A stretch of 12,141 nt of DNA, from positions 1 through 12,141 of the forward strand of contig JALTAS010000115.1 of assembly GCA_027058925.1 (NCBI GenBank), given 5' to 3'. Of the stretch, positions 1 through 6,598 are shown one piece after another. Position 1 is the first letter of the stretch. The number at the start of each line of letters is the position of its first letter. The notes below the pieces were generated by a model. It saw nothing but the letters and a program-made list of their open reading frames with translations, was not told the origin of the DNA and ran no database searches. The translations under genes were made by a program, and so were the position numbers. This DNA is from Persephonella sp. Lineage in GTDB: Bacteria; Aquificota; Aquificia; Aquificales; Hydrogenothermaceae.

Positions 1-1
1 C

Positions 2-52
2 CTTCAAATAGCTTTAAAAAAGGCACTTCAAAAACTGTCTGAAAAAGGATAG
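2..52 (+). CDS. C-terminal end of an upstream gene (partial, unidentified)
   Basis: One frame is open from the left edge to a TAG and encodes about 16 residues, LQIALKKALQKLSEKG. They read as an amphipathic, lysine-rich helix typical of a bacterial protein C-terminus. A second frame is also open from the edge, to a TGA at 40-42, but its composition (PSNSFKKGTSKTV) looks less natural. Too little is visible to name the protein. The call rests only on the open frame, its residue make-up, and the fact that the next gene begins about 50 bases later. Confidence 0.4.
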   Translation, partial: LQIALKKALQKLSEKG

Positions 53-79
53 AATTTTATAGTTTTATATACAAATATA

Positions 80-85
80 TATAAT
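80..85 (+). promoter_or_regulatory. candidate -10 element (TATAAT) for the cysteine synthase gene
   Basis: An exact TATAAT lies in a very AT-rich stretch, 18 bases before the TTG start of the cysteine synthase gene. A start about 6-8 bases downstream would give a short leader that contains the ribosome site at 91-97. The hexamer 17 bases upstream (TTATAG, 57-62) matches TTGACA poorly. In such AT-rich DNA a TATAAT can arise by chance. Confidence 0.35.
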
Positions 86-90
86 AGATG

Positions 91-97
91 AAGGTGA
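91..97 (+). promoter_or_regulatory. ribosome binding site that supports a TTG start
   Basis: AAGGTGA sits 6 bases before the TTG at 104. An in-frame TGA at 95-97 closes the frame just upstream, and no ATG or GTG lies in frame before the conserved fold. The ATGs at 123 and 126 are in another frame. This site therefore decides the start. Confidence 0.6.
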
Positions 98-103
98 CGG
101 GAA

Positions 104-1051
104 TTGTGGATTTTAGGAGAGCATGATGAACCGGTTAGAAAAACAAGAACCTCAATACTTGAGCTTGTTGGAAACACACCTCTGTTAAAACTGGAAAAAT
201 CTCTTCCTGAAGATCTGAAAGATAAACCTGTTGAGATATATGCAAAGCTTGAAGGTTATAATCCGGGGGGTTCTGTAAAAGACAGACCTGCAACAAGGAT
301 GATACTTGAGGCTATTCAATCAGGGAAGCTGACAAAAGACAAAATAATACTTGATGCAACATCCGGAAACACAGGTATAGCTCTTGCTATGGTTGGTACA
401 GCCTTAGGATACAGGGTTGAGCTTGCTATGCCGTCAAATGTTAGTGAGGAAAGGAAAAGGATTATTCAGGCATACGGTGCAAAAATACATTACACTGATC
501 CTCTTCAAAGTACAGATGGGGCTATCCTTTTTGTGAGAGATCTTATTGAGAAATATCCTGAAAAATACTGCTATATTGATCAGTATAACAATGATGCTAA
601 CTGGAGATCTCACTTTTACTCAACAGCTGTTGAAATATGGGAGCAGACACACCACAGAATAACCCATTTTATAGCTGGTATAGGAACCGGTGGAACAATA
701 ATGGGAACTGGAAGAAGGCTGAAAATATTCAATCCTGACATACAGATAATAGGTGTCCAGCCTGATAGCCCGTTTCACGGTATTGAGGGTCTTAAATATA
801 TAGAAACATCAATAAAACCTGGAATTTTTGATGAGAACAGGCTTGACAGAACTATGTTTATAGGGACTGATATAGCATATCAGAGAGCAAGGGAGCTTGC
901 CAGAAAAGAGGGTGTTTTTGTTGGACAGTCTTCCGGTGCTGCTTTTGAGGCTGCTATACAGATAGCAAGGGAGATAAAAGAAGGCGTTGTTGTTTTTGTC
1001 TGTCCTGACGGGGGAGAAAAATACCTTACTACCGCTCTGTGGGAGTTTTAA
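104..1051 (+). CDS. cysM: Cysteine synthase, O-acetylserine sulfhydrylase type (CysM-like)
   Basis: This is a PLP enzyme that makes L-cysteine from O-acetylserine (or an activated serine) and sulfide in the cytoplasm. The 315 residues fit the family length of about 300-320. The PLP lysine is K59 in NPGGSVKDR. TSGNTG (86-91) is the substrate loop. GTGGT (194-198) cradles the cofactor phosphate. SSGAA (276-280) and PDGGEKYLTT (301-310) close the site. NPGGSVKDRPA and the EIWEQT...ITHFIAGIGTGGT block look more like CysM than CysK. The family also contains cystathionine beta-synthases and CysO-dependent enzymes, so the sulfur donor is not certain. There is no C-terminal CBS pair. The start is TTG, giving an N-terminus (MWILGEHDEPVRK) about 15 residues ahead of the usual first helix. 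It stands alone on the plus strand, and its TAA overlaps the stop of the opposing gpgS. Confidence 0.88.
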   Translation: MWILGEHDEPVRKTRTSILELVGNTPLLKLEKSLPEDLKDKPVEIYAKLEGYNPGGSVKDRPATRMILEAIQSGKLTKDKIILDATSGNTGIALAMVGTALGYRVELAMPSNVSEERKRIIQAYGAKIHYTDPLQSTDGAILFVRDLIEKYPEKYCYIDQYNNDANWRSHFYSTAVEIWEQTHHRITHFIAGIGTGGTIMGTGRRLKIFNPDIQIIGVQPDSPFHGIEGLKYIETSIKPGIFDENRLDRTMFIGTDIAYQRARELARKEGVFVGQSSGAAFEAAIQIAREIKEGVVVFVCPDGGEKYLTTALWEF

Positions 1052-2262
1052 AAATCTTCATTATCTGTTCTTACAGCCTGTATCAGTTTTTCTGAAATGT
1101 CAGGAAGAGCAGCCCTTACTCTAACCCATGCGGACATTAGAGGAACACCTATGGGATCCTTTCTGAAATCCTCTTCTGCGATCTTTAATGCCTGAACAAA
1201 AGCCTCTATAGCTTCTATCTCACTGTGTCTGTCGTACTCAAGACCGTTTATGAGGGATAGTGCATTGTATTTTTCTATAGCGTATCTGGCTTCCTGCAGG
1301 TAGGTTGTTATCAGTGTTCTGAAAAAGCCGTTTGAAAAAACAAACCCGTCGTGTGCTAGAACCCTGAAAAGTGTTTTCGCTATATCTGAAGCCATCTTAA
1401 CGAGACCTTCAGAAGGTGTTCCTTTTTTCAGCTTCTGGTGTTTGTGCTCATAGGTTTCCATTACCTCAACCTGACAAACCCTGTTAAAAGATGTGTTGTT
1501 GTAAACCTCGCTCAGCATTGAAACTTCAAGTCCCCAAGTGGGGGATATTCTTATTCCTCTTGCTAAACTTCTTATAAATGAAAACTCTCCGGAAAGGGCG
1601 TATCTAAAGCTGTCAAGGTAGACCAAGAACTGTTTGTAGCCTAATATTTTCATTAAAGCTCTTATCAGTGGAGTGTAGAACAGTCTTGTGACTCTTCCGT
1701 ACAGTTTATTTGTTACCCTTGCGTAATAACCTTTAGCAAACTCAAAATCAAGAGCCGGTGAAACAACTGGATAAAAAAGCCTTGCAGGAAGTTCTCTTGA
1801 GTAGTTAACGATATCACAATCATGAAGGGCAATCGCATAAGCTTTTACATCTGACAGAATGTAGCCTAATGACATCCATACAGACCTTCCTTTTCCGGGA
1901 ATATCCACATTAAAACCTGCTTCTCTGAGCAAGTTATACAGCTTCTGCATTTTGGGACCATCATGCCATATAACATCAACCTGTGTAGGTATATCTGACA
2001 TTATTCTTTTTACTTTTCTGAACTCTTCCTCTGAAGCCCTGTCTAAAGAAAGGACTATTTTGTAAAGGTATCTTATTTTTTTAAGTTCCTCTACGATCTT
2101 AGGCATAGCAGGACCTTCAAACTCAGAGTATAGGGATGGAAGCAGGAGAACCATATTTCTTCTCTGTGCAAAAAGCTCAAGCTCATACTCAAGCTCTTCA
2201 AGTGATCTGCTTCCAAGTTTCTGCAAAGTTGTTATAACTCCATTTTGAAAAAAATCAGCCAT
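1048..2262 (-). CDS. gpgS: Glucosyl-3-phosphoglycerate synthase (GpgS, GT81 family)
   Basis: It transfers glucose from an NDP-glucose donor to D-3-phosphoglycerate, giving glucosyl-3-phosphoglycerate, the first step of two-step glucosylglycerate synthesis. The 404-residue protein has the MADFFQNG start that I associate with archaeal and bacterial GpgS. It then has a GT-A core: LLLPSLYSEFEG (39-50), the glycine/lysine loop PGKGRSVWMSL (122-132), a DxD-type metal site in HDCD (D148, D150), the acceptor region SGEF (224-227), GLEVSML (244-250) and a late EHKH (272-275). The DxD and GKG motifs match roles known from mycobacterial GpgS. An AGGAGG ribosome site overlaps the stop codon of ggs, 9 bases upstream, which suggests translational coupling. 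It is the last gene of the minus-strand run. Mannosyl-3-phosphoglycerate synthase (GT55) is less likely because its layout differs. Confidence 0.85.
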   Translation of the reverse strand: MADFFQNGVITTLQKLGSRSLEELEYELELFAQRRNMVLLLPSLYSEFEGPAMPKIVEELKKIRYLYKIVLSLDRASEEEFRKVKRIMSDIPTQVDVIWHDGPKMQKLYNLLREAGFNVDIPGKGRSVWMSLGYILSDVKAYAIALHDCDIVNYSRELPARLFYPVVSPALDFEFAKGYYARVTNKLYGRVTRLFYTPLIRALMKILGYKQFLVYLDSFRYALSGEFSFIRSLARGIRISPTWGLEVSMLSEVYNNTSFNRVCQVEVMETYEHKHQKLKKGTPSEGLVKMASDIAKTLFRVLAHDGFVFSNGFFRTLITTYLQEARYAIEKYNALSLINGLEYDRHSEIEAIEAFVQALKIAEEDFRKDPIGVPLMSAWVRVRAALPDISEKLIQAVRTDNEDF

Positions 2263-2267
2263 CTGAC

Positions 2268-2273
2268 CCTCCT
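2268..2273 (-). promoter_or_regulatory. consensus ribosome binding site of gpgS, overlapping the ggs stop
   Basis: AGGAGG on the minus strand lies 5 bases before the gpgS ATG. The ggs stop codon TAG (2274-2272) shares its first bases. A ribosome ending ggs would terminate on the gpgS initiation site. Confidence 0.75.
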
Positions 2274-3522
2274 AATCCCACAGTTTTATAAGGTAGTCCT
2301 TCATGTCTTCAAATATTTCTGCCTGTTTGCTGTAGTACTCTTCTGCTTCTTCATCTGTTTTGTCTTTAAGTTCATTAACAAGAGAAGCAACCCTTCCATT
2401 GTACAGAGGTATCATTGTATCAAGAACTTTGAATTTTTGTCTTGGTGTTGTATGGAAGTAATCTGCATATCTGTAAACAATTCTGACCCAAGTTTCTATA
2501 GGCATTATAAAGTTTTCAGGTTTTTCCTCCATAAAGAGTTTTTCAATTATTTTGAAATCCTCAGGTTCCAAAATTGATCTCCATACACCACCGAAGTTGT
2601 TGTAACCTAATTTAAAGTATTCAATAAGGCTTTGCTGATCTATTTCAAAAGGTTCAGGTTCCATGCCGACAAAATCACCAATAACAGGAACATCTTTTGA
2701 TCCTTTAACCTTTTTCCAGAAGTAGTCGTAACTTTCCATGAGCCTGAATATTGTTCCAACAACCTCCCTGTACATATGGGAAAGATCTTTACCTGGATCC
2801 TTTTCCTGATGTATCTTAGCCCCTAATCTTGCCTGACATACTTTATACCCATCAACAATCGCGGTTGTTGTCATCCATATATCTATCCCAAATTTTGCAA
2901 CATCTGTCTCCCAAACATCTTTGTCAAGGTAATCTTTTATAAGTTTTCTTGACATTCCAAAATCTCCACCAATAGGCTGTCTTATTCTGTAGCCGTATAA
3001 TGCTCTGGTAAGGTTGTAGGCTATTGTGTTTGTTATCGTCCCATCAAATTTATATCTTTTGTAATATGGGCATACATAGTCGTAACCTTCGTATATCGGT
3101 TCTATTATGTTTTTAACCCATTCTGGTGTTATGGATTTCAGATCAGAATCAAATGTTGCAACAGCTTCTGCTCTCAAAAATTCCGCAGCTTCAAAAACAG
3201 CCCTTAATGCGGATCCCTTTCCTGGAACACCTCTGTAAATTGTAACTATTTTTTCTATGTTGTACTTTGAGATATCTATCTCTCGTGCTACCTCTCTTGT
3301 GTCATCTGTTGATCCTCCATCAGATATAAAAATCAAACATTTTTTGTCATTAAAATACTTGTCAAGCCCTTTTGCCACCTGTTCAACAACATGTGATATA
3401 GTAAACTGGCTGTAGTAAGATGGTATCCCAACAACGATATCAGCATATCCTAAACGTTCTATTTTTTTTCTGGCATCATCCCTCAGAGCTGTTGAAAATC
3501 TTGCCCTTGGCAGTACTAACAT
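2272..3522 (-). CDS. ggs: Glucosylglycerate synthase (Ggs), single-step, GT78-like
   Basis: It is predicted to condense NDP-glucose with unphosphorylated D-glycerate to give glucosylglycerate directly. From the ATG chosen here it is 416 residues. The GT-A core shows DIVVGIPSYYSQ (28-39), ISDGGSTDDT (66-75), GKGSAL (101-106), the DxD site FDSDL (D125, D127), RQPIGGDFGMSRK (181-193), KFGIDIWMTT (210-219) and the histidine block AKIHQEKDPGKDLS (235-248). From memory, the order GKG-DxD-QPxGG-GID-H follows Rhodothermus marinus mannosylglycerate synthase (GT78), the single-step enzyme, and not GpgS. A single-step GG synthase has been described from Persephonella marina. A TTG at 3534 would add four residues, but the ATG at 3522 has TTGGAGG five bases before it. 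It starts one base after the kinase stop. Donor sugar cannot be read from sequence, so a mannosyl enzyme remains possible. Confidence 0.78.
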   Translation of the reverse strand: MLVLPRARFSTALRDDARKKIERLGYADIVVGIPSYYSQFTISHVVEQVAKGLDKYFNDKKCLIFISDGGSTDDTREVAREIDISKYNIEKIVTIYRGVPGKGSALRAVFEAAEFLRAEAVATFDSDLKSITPEWVKNIIEPIYEGYDYVCPYYKRYKFDGTITNTIAYNLTRALYGYRIRQPIGGDFGMSRKLIKDYLDKDVWETDVAKFGIDIWMTTTAIVDGYKVCQARLGAKIHQEKDPGKDLSHMYREVVGTIFRLMESYDYFWKKVKGSKDVPVIGDFVGMEPEPFEIDQQSLIEYFKLGYNNFGGVWRSILEPEDFKIIEKLFMEEKPENFIMPIETWVRIVYRYADYFHTTPRQKFKVLDTMIPLYNGRVASLVNELKDKTDEEAEEYYSKQAEIFEDMKDYLIKLWD

Positions 3523-3523
3523 A

Positions 3524-4819
3524 TCATCCTCCAACCAATATTATTGTTATGTCCATAACATTTGTCCCTGTATAGCCTGTTTTTATGTTGTCTTCGATTT
3601 TTGTAAAAAAGCTGTTTGAATCGTTGTTTTCAAGATATTTGTATGGATCGAGACCTAATTTTTTTACTTTCTTGTAAGAAGAGCTGTCAACTACAGCCCC
3701 TGCATCTTCAGAGTTCCCATCTATGCCGTCGGTTCCTCCTGATAAAAAAACGATATTTTTTGTGTCTTTTATCTCTATAAGGGCAGAAAGGCACAGTTCC
3801 TGATTTCTCCCTCCCTTTCCATTCCCTTTTACCGTTACCGTAGTTTCTCCTCCAAAAAGAAGGCATACAGGAGGTTTAAAGGGATTAGAACTTTTTTTAA
3901 TCTCTTTACCTATTGAAACTATTGCCTTTGCAACCTCTTTTGCTTCTCCTTTTAGCTGTGATGTCATTATGTATGTTTTCATAAATTTTTCTGCTTTCTG
4001 TTTTATTTTTTTCAGAGCGTCTATATTACTTCCTATTATGTAATGTTTTATATTTGGATTTTCTTTTTTTGGGGTTTCCTTTATCTCACCTTTTATTCCT
4101 TTTTTAATCACTTTTTTAACATTATCTGGAAGGTCGTCAAATATGTTGTGTTTTTTCAGGATGTTGTAGGCATCTTCGTATGTTGATTGATCGTAATATA
4201 AAGGGGCAGAGCCAATTGTAAAAAGATCATCCCCTATAACATCAGATATAACCAGTACTATTCCTTTTGCTTTTGTGGAATGTCCTAATCGTCCTCCTTT
4301 TATCAGGGATAGATGTTTCCTCACAATGTTTATCTCTTCAATGGGAACAGAATGTTTCAAAAGAATCTGTGTTGTTTTTTGAAGATCCTGAAGGGTTACA
4401 GGAGGAACAGGTTTTTCTATTAAGGCTGAACTTCCCCCTGATAGAAGGAATATAAAAAAGTCATTTTCTTTTAGTGATGAGATCTTTTTTAGTAGAGTTT
4501 CCCCTGCTATAAGGCTTTTTTCATCTGGTACAGGATGGCTTCCTTCAATAACTTTTATTTTTTTCAGTTTTTGTGTGTAGTTACATACAACAGTCCCATC
4601 TATGATGTAGTCTAACAACATTTTTTCTATGGCCTTTGCCATCTCAACAGATGCTTTTCCGCTTCCGAATATATATACTCCATTTTTAATGGAATATTTA
4701 TCTCCTTCTATCTGTATAGAGCTGTTTTCCAAACAGATCTTTTCAGGAATTAGATTTTCAGGTTTTACAGACTCTATTCCATAAAGGAATAGATCAATGC
4801 CTGTTTTTTTCAAATTCAT
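3524..4819 (-). CDS. Glycerate 2-kinase (class II, GK/MOFRL family)
   Basis: It phosphorylates D-glycerate with ATP, in this family usually to 2-phosphoglycerate. The protein is full length (431 residues from the ATG). Family motifs in order are GSGKAS (52-57, with K55), SHPVPD (94-99), LLSGGSSAL (125-133), NIVRKHLSLIKGGRL (164-178), LVISDVIGD (189-197), the MOFRL block FGGETTVTVKGNGKGGRNQEL (322-342, described by its key GGET and GGRNQE), SGGTDGIDG (360-368) and the final GYTGTN (415-420). The usual SGPTxPD segment reads SAPLYYD (204-210), a departure. It overlaps the end of gpgP by 26 bases. Next to ggs and gpgS it likely balances glycerate (Ggs substrate) against phosphoglycerates (GpgS substrate), or salvages glycerate. 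That role is inferred. The gene looks richer in A+T than the glycosyltransferase genes. Confidence 0.85.
   Translation of the reverse strand: MNLKKTGIDLFLYGIESVKPENLIPEKICLENSSIQIEGDKYSIKNGVYIFGSGKASVEMAKAIEKMLLDYIIDGTVVCNYTQKLKKIKVIEGSHPVPDEKSLIAGETLLKKISSLKENDFFIFLLSGGSSALIEKPVPPVTLQDLQKTTQILLKHSVPIEEINIVRKHLSLIKGGRLGHSTKAKGIVLVISDVIGDDLFTIGSAPLYYDQSTYEDAYNILKKHNIFDDLPDNVKKVIKKGIKGEIKETPKKENPNIKHYIIGSNIDALKKIKQKAEKFMKTYIMTSQLKGEAKEVAKAIVSIGKEIKKSSNPFKPPVCLLFGGETTVTVKGNGKGGRNQELCLSALIEIKDTKNIVFLSGGTDGIDGNSEDAGAVVDSSSYKKVKKLGLDPYKYLENNDSNSFFTKIEDNIKTGYTGTNVMDITIILVGG
3528..3532 (-). promoter_or_regulatory. ribosome binding site that fixes the ggs start
   Basis: GGAGG lies inside the last codons of the glycerate kinase gene (GTT GGA GGA TGA), five bases before the ATG at 3522. 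For the alternative TTG at 3534 this site would fall inside the gene and could not act. It supports the shorter 416-residue product. Confidence 0.7.
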
Positions 4820-5603
4820 CAATTAATCTCCAAACAACCTCGTTCCAGCCTTTACTTCCTGGATAAGAAGCCCTGATAATGCCCTGGATATTGATACTCT
4901 CATACTCCATATTAATTTTGGGTATTAGAACAGGAATGTCAACGACTTGAAGCATTGGAAGATCATTTTTACTGTCTCCTATGCCGACTGTTGTTATCCG
5001 GCCTATATTTTTTCTGAAAATATCTGCTGTTAGTTTTACAGCTTTTCCTTTATCCTGATTTTTTCCTATAAGATGGTAAAACCTTCCTCCTCTGGTAATC
5101 TTAAGTCCGTATTCTTCTGCTTTTTTTTCAAGCAAGGGAAGTTTTGATCTGTCTTCTAATATGAAAGGTTCTGTAAACTCCCTCATCTTTGAGTATCTTG
5201 CTTTTTCAACAGGAAGATCTGTTAACTTTGCTATCTCTTCAACACTCATATCCCCAAATCCTTTAATGGGAATTTCTCCTCTGATTTTATTGATAAATTG
5301 TCTTATATGGTTGTAATCTTTACCTAAAATAAGTGTTCTGTATCCGTTGTATTCAGGCAGATCAAGCTTAAAGCCTCTGTAGTTTTCAGGAAAGAAAACA
5401 GCTGCTCCATTTTCTACTATAAATGGTTCTTTTATGCCTATCTCTTTCTGGAGCAGTTCAATCTCAATTCTTGTTTTGCTTGATGTGAATATGAGGGGGA
5501 TTTTTAACTTTTTTATTCTGTTCAGTGATGGAAGGGCATCTTTGTAAGAGTAATCATCATGATTTAGAAGAGATCCATCAAGATCTGTAAAAATTACAAG
5601 CAT
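4794..5603 (-). CDS. gpgP: Glucosyl-3-phosphoglycerate phosphatase (GpgP; HAD, MPGP type)
   Basis: It removes phosphate from glucosyl-3-phosphoglycerate to give glucosylglycerate, the second step after GpgS. The 269 residues match HAD phosphatases of the mannosyl-3-phosphoglycerate phosphatase family. Visible motifs are the nucleophile motif FTDLDGSLL (D7, D9), motif II TSSKTR (40-45), VENGAA (63-68), the family segment REFTEPF (141-147), KGKAVK (185-190) and the metal motif GIGDSKNDLPML (207-218). The family also acts on mannosyl-3-phosphoglycerate, and the glucosyl assignment comes from the neighbouring gpgS and ggs. It starts two bases after the phoR stop, with only a weak ribosome site (GGTTGAG), so it may depend on ribosomes finishing phoR. 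Its product releases phosphate inside a phosphate-transport gene cluster. Confidence 0.84.
   Translation of the reverse strand: MLVIFTDLDGSLLNHDDYSYKDALPSLNRIKKLKIPLIFTSSKTRIEIELLQKEIGIKEPFIVENGAAVFFPENYRGFKLDLPEYNGYRTLILGKDYNHIRQFINKIRGEIPIKGFGDMSVEEIAKLTDLPVEKARYSKMREFTEPFILEDRSKLPLLEKKAEEYGLKITRGGRFYHLIGKNQDKGKAVKLTADIFRKNIGRITTVGIGDSKNDLPMLQVVDIPVLIPKINMEYESINIQGIIRASYPGSKGWNEVVWRLIDEFEKNRH
4828..4831 (-). promoter_or_regulatory. ribosome binding site that fixes the glycerate kinase start
   Basis: GGAG sits eight bases before the ATG at 4819, inside the 3' end of gpgP. The immediately preceding in-frame TTG (4822) would be only five bases away and is the weaker codon, so ATG is preferred. 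The choice changes one residue. Confidence 0.55.
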
Positions 5604-5605
5604 AG

Positions 5606-6598
5606 TTACTCAACCGGTAGTTTTACTATAAACTTTGAACCTTTTCCGATTTGACTTTCTACTTCAACTTTTCCGTTGTGAGCCTCGGCTATGTGCTTTA
5701 CTATAGAGAGTCCAAGCCCTGTTCCTCCAACATTTCTGCTTCTTGATTTGTCCACCCTGTAGAATCTCTCAAAGATAAGTGGAAGGCTTTCCTTGGGAAT
5801 TCCTATACCTGTATCTGAAACTGCTATAAGGACATATCTGTCCTTTTGCTCAGCTGTTACAGAAACCAATCCTCCCTGTTTGTTGTATTTTATCGCATTT
5901 TCAATAAGGTTTTTCAGTAAGATGCTGAATTTTTTCTCATCAACAAAAACTGTGAAATCAGAATAAACAGAGTTTTTGACTTTAACGCTTTTTTCGGAAG
6001 CTATATGCTGAAGATCATCAATTATCTGATTTACAACTCCTCTAAGTTTAACCTTTTTCTTTTGTATTTTTTCCTCTTTTGATTCTAACTTTGCAAGTAT
6101 GAGAAGGTCGTTAATCAGGCTATCCATCTGATGAATTCTTTTTTTTGCTTTTTTTAAAAAGCCCTTTATCACTTCCATCTTATCTTCATTCTCTAATGTT
6201 TCAATAACACCTTTCAGAACTGTGATTGGTGTTTTAAGTTCGTGGGATACATTTGAAACAAAATCTTTTTTTGCCTGTTTGTAAATCTCAAAAGGTGTTA
6301 TGTCCTGAAAGTGGATAACCTTTTTTCCATTTATGTTTAAAACTTTGGCCAGGAATATATCGTCGTCTATAATGATCTCTTCTTTCAGCTCATTTTTTAT
6401 ATCTGCACTTATCAGTGAGTAAAGATAGTTGTTTTTAACAACCTGTGAAAACCTTTTTCCTTCGGGATTTTTCACATTCAGTAGATCTTTCGCATATCTG
6501 TTCATGTACTGTATGTTTTTGTTCTGATCAATAACGATAAGCCCTTCTTTAAGGAAATCAAGAAAACCAATAAGAGTGTCTTTAAGGCTTTCTTCCAT
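5606..6598 (-). CDS. phoR: PhoR-type sensor histidine kinase, soluble (PAS-HisKA-HATPase)
   Basis: It probably autophosphorylates and passes phosphate to a PhoB-like regulator when phosphate is scarce. The order is a PAS-like domain (about 8-105), a dimerisation helix with H119 in VSNVSHELKTP, then an ATPase domain with the N box KNLIENAIKYN (229-239), G1 SDTGIGIP (261-268), the F box FERFYRVDKSRS (276-287) and G2 GGTGLGLSI (291-299). Its 330 residues contain no hydrophobic run long enough to cross the membrane, whereas E. coli PhoR is membrane-anchored through its N-terminus. Input from Pst/PhoU is therefore likely to be cytoplasmic. No response regulator gene is in this window. Its ATG shares a base with the phoU stop (TAATG), and an AGGTGAG ribosome site lies inside phoU. 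The PhoR identity rests on the pst-phoU neighbourhood and the PAS-HisKA layout. Confidence 0.82.
   Translation of the reverse strand: MEESLKDTLIGFLDFLKEGLIVIDQNKNIQYMNRYAKDLLNVKNPEGKRFSQVVKNNYLYSLISADIKNELKEEIIIDDDIFLAKVLNINGKKVIHFQDITPFEIYKQAKKDFVSNVSHELKTPITVLKGVIETLENEDKMEVIKGFLKKAKKRIHQMDSLINDLLILAKLESKEEKIQKKKVKLRGVVNQIIDDLQHIASEKSVKVKNSVYSDFTVFVDEKKFSILLKNLIENAIKYNKQGGLVSVTAEQKDRYVLIAVSDTGIGIPKESLPLIFERFYRVDKSRSRNVGGTGLGLSIVKHIAEAHNGKVEVESQIGKGSKFIVKLPVE

Noticed and set aside
53..103. A riboswitch or T-box leader before the cysteine synthase gene
   Set aside because: Only about 50 AT-rich bases are available, with no stable stem or terminator; this is too short for a known leader of that type.
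2245..2577. Plus-strand open frame of 110 codons opposite the start of gpgS and the end of ggs
   Set aside because: It is antisense to two strongly supported genes, rich in F, C and I as expected for a mirror frame, and has no recognisable domain.
1048..5603. Mannosylglycerate rather than glucosylglycerate synthesis
   Set aside because: The phosphatase and single-step synthase families include mannosyl enzymes, but the GT81-type GpgS and the resemblance of the cluster to Persephonella favour the glucosyl product. The sequence alone cannot fully exclude it.
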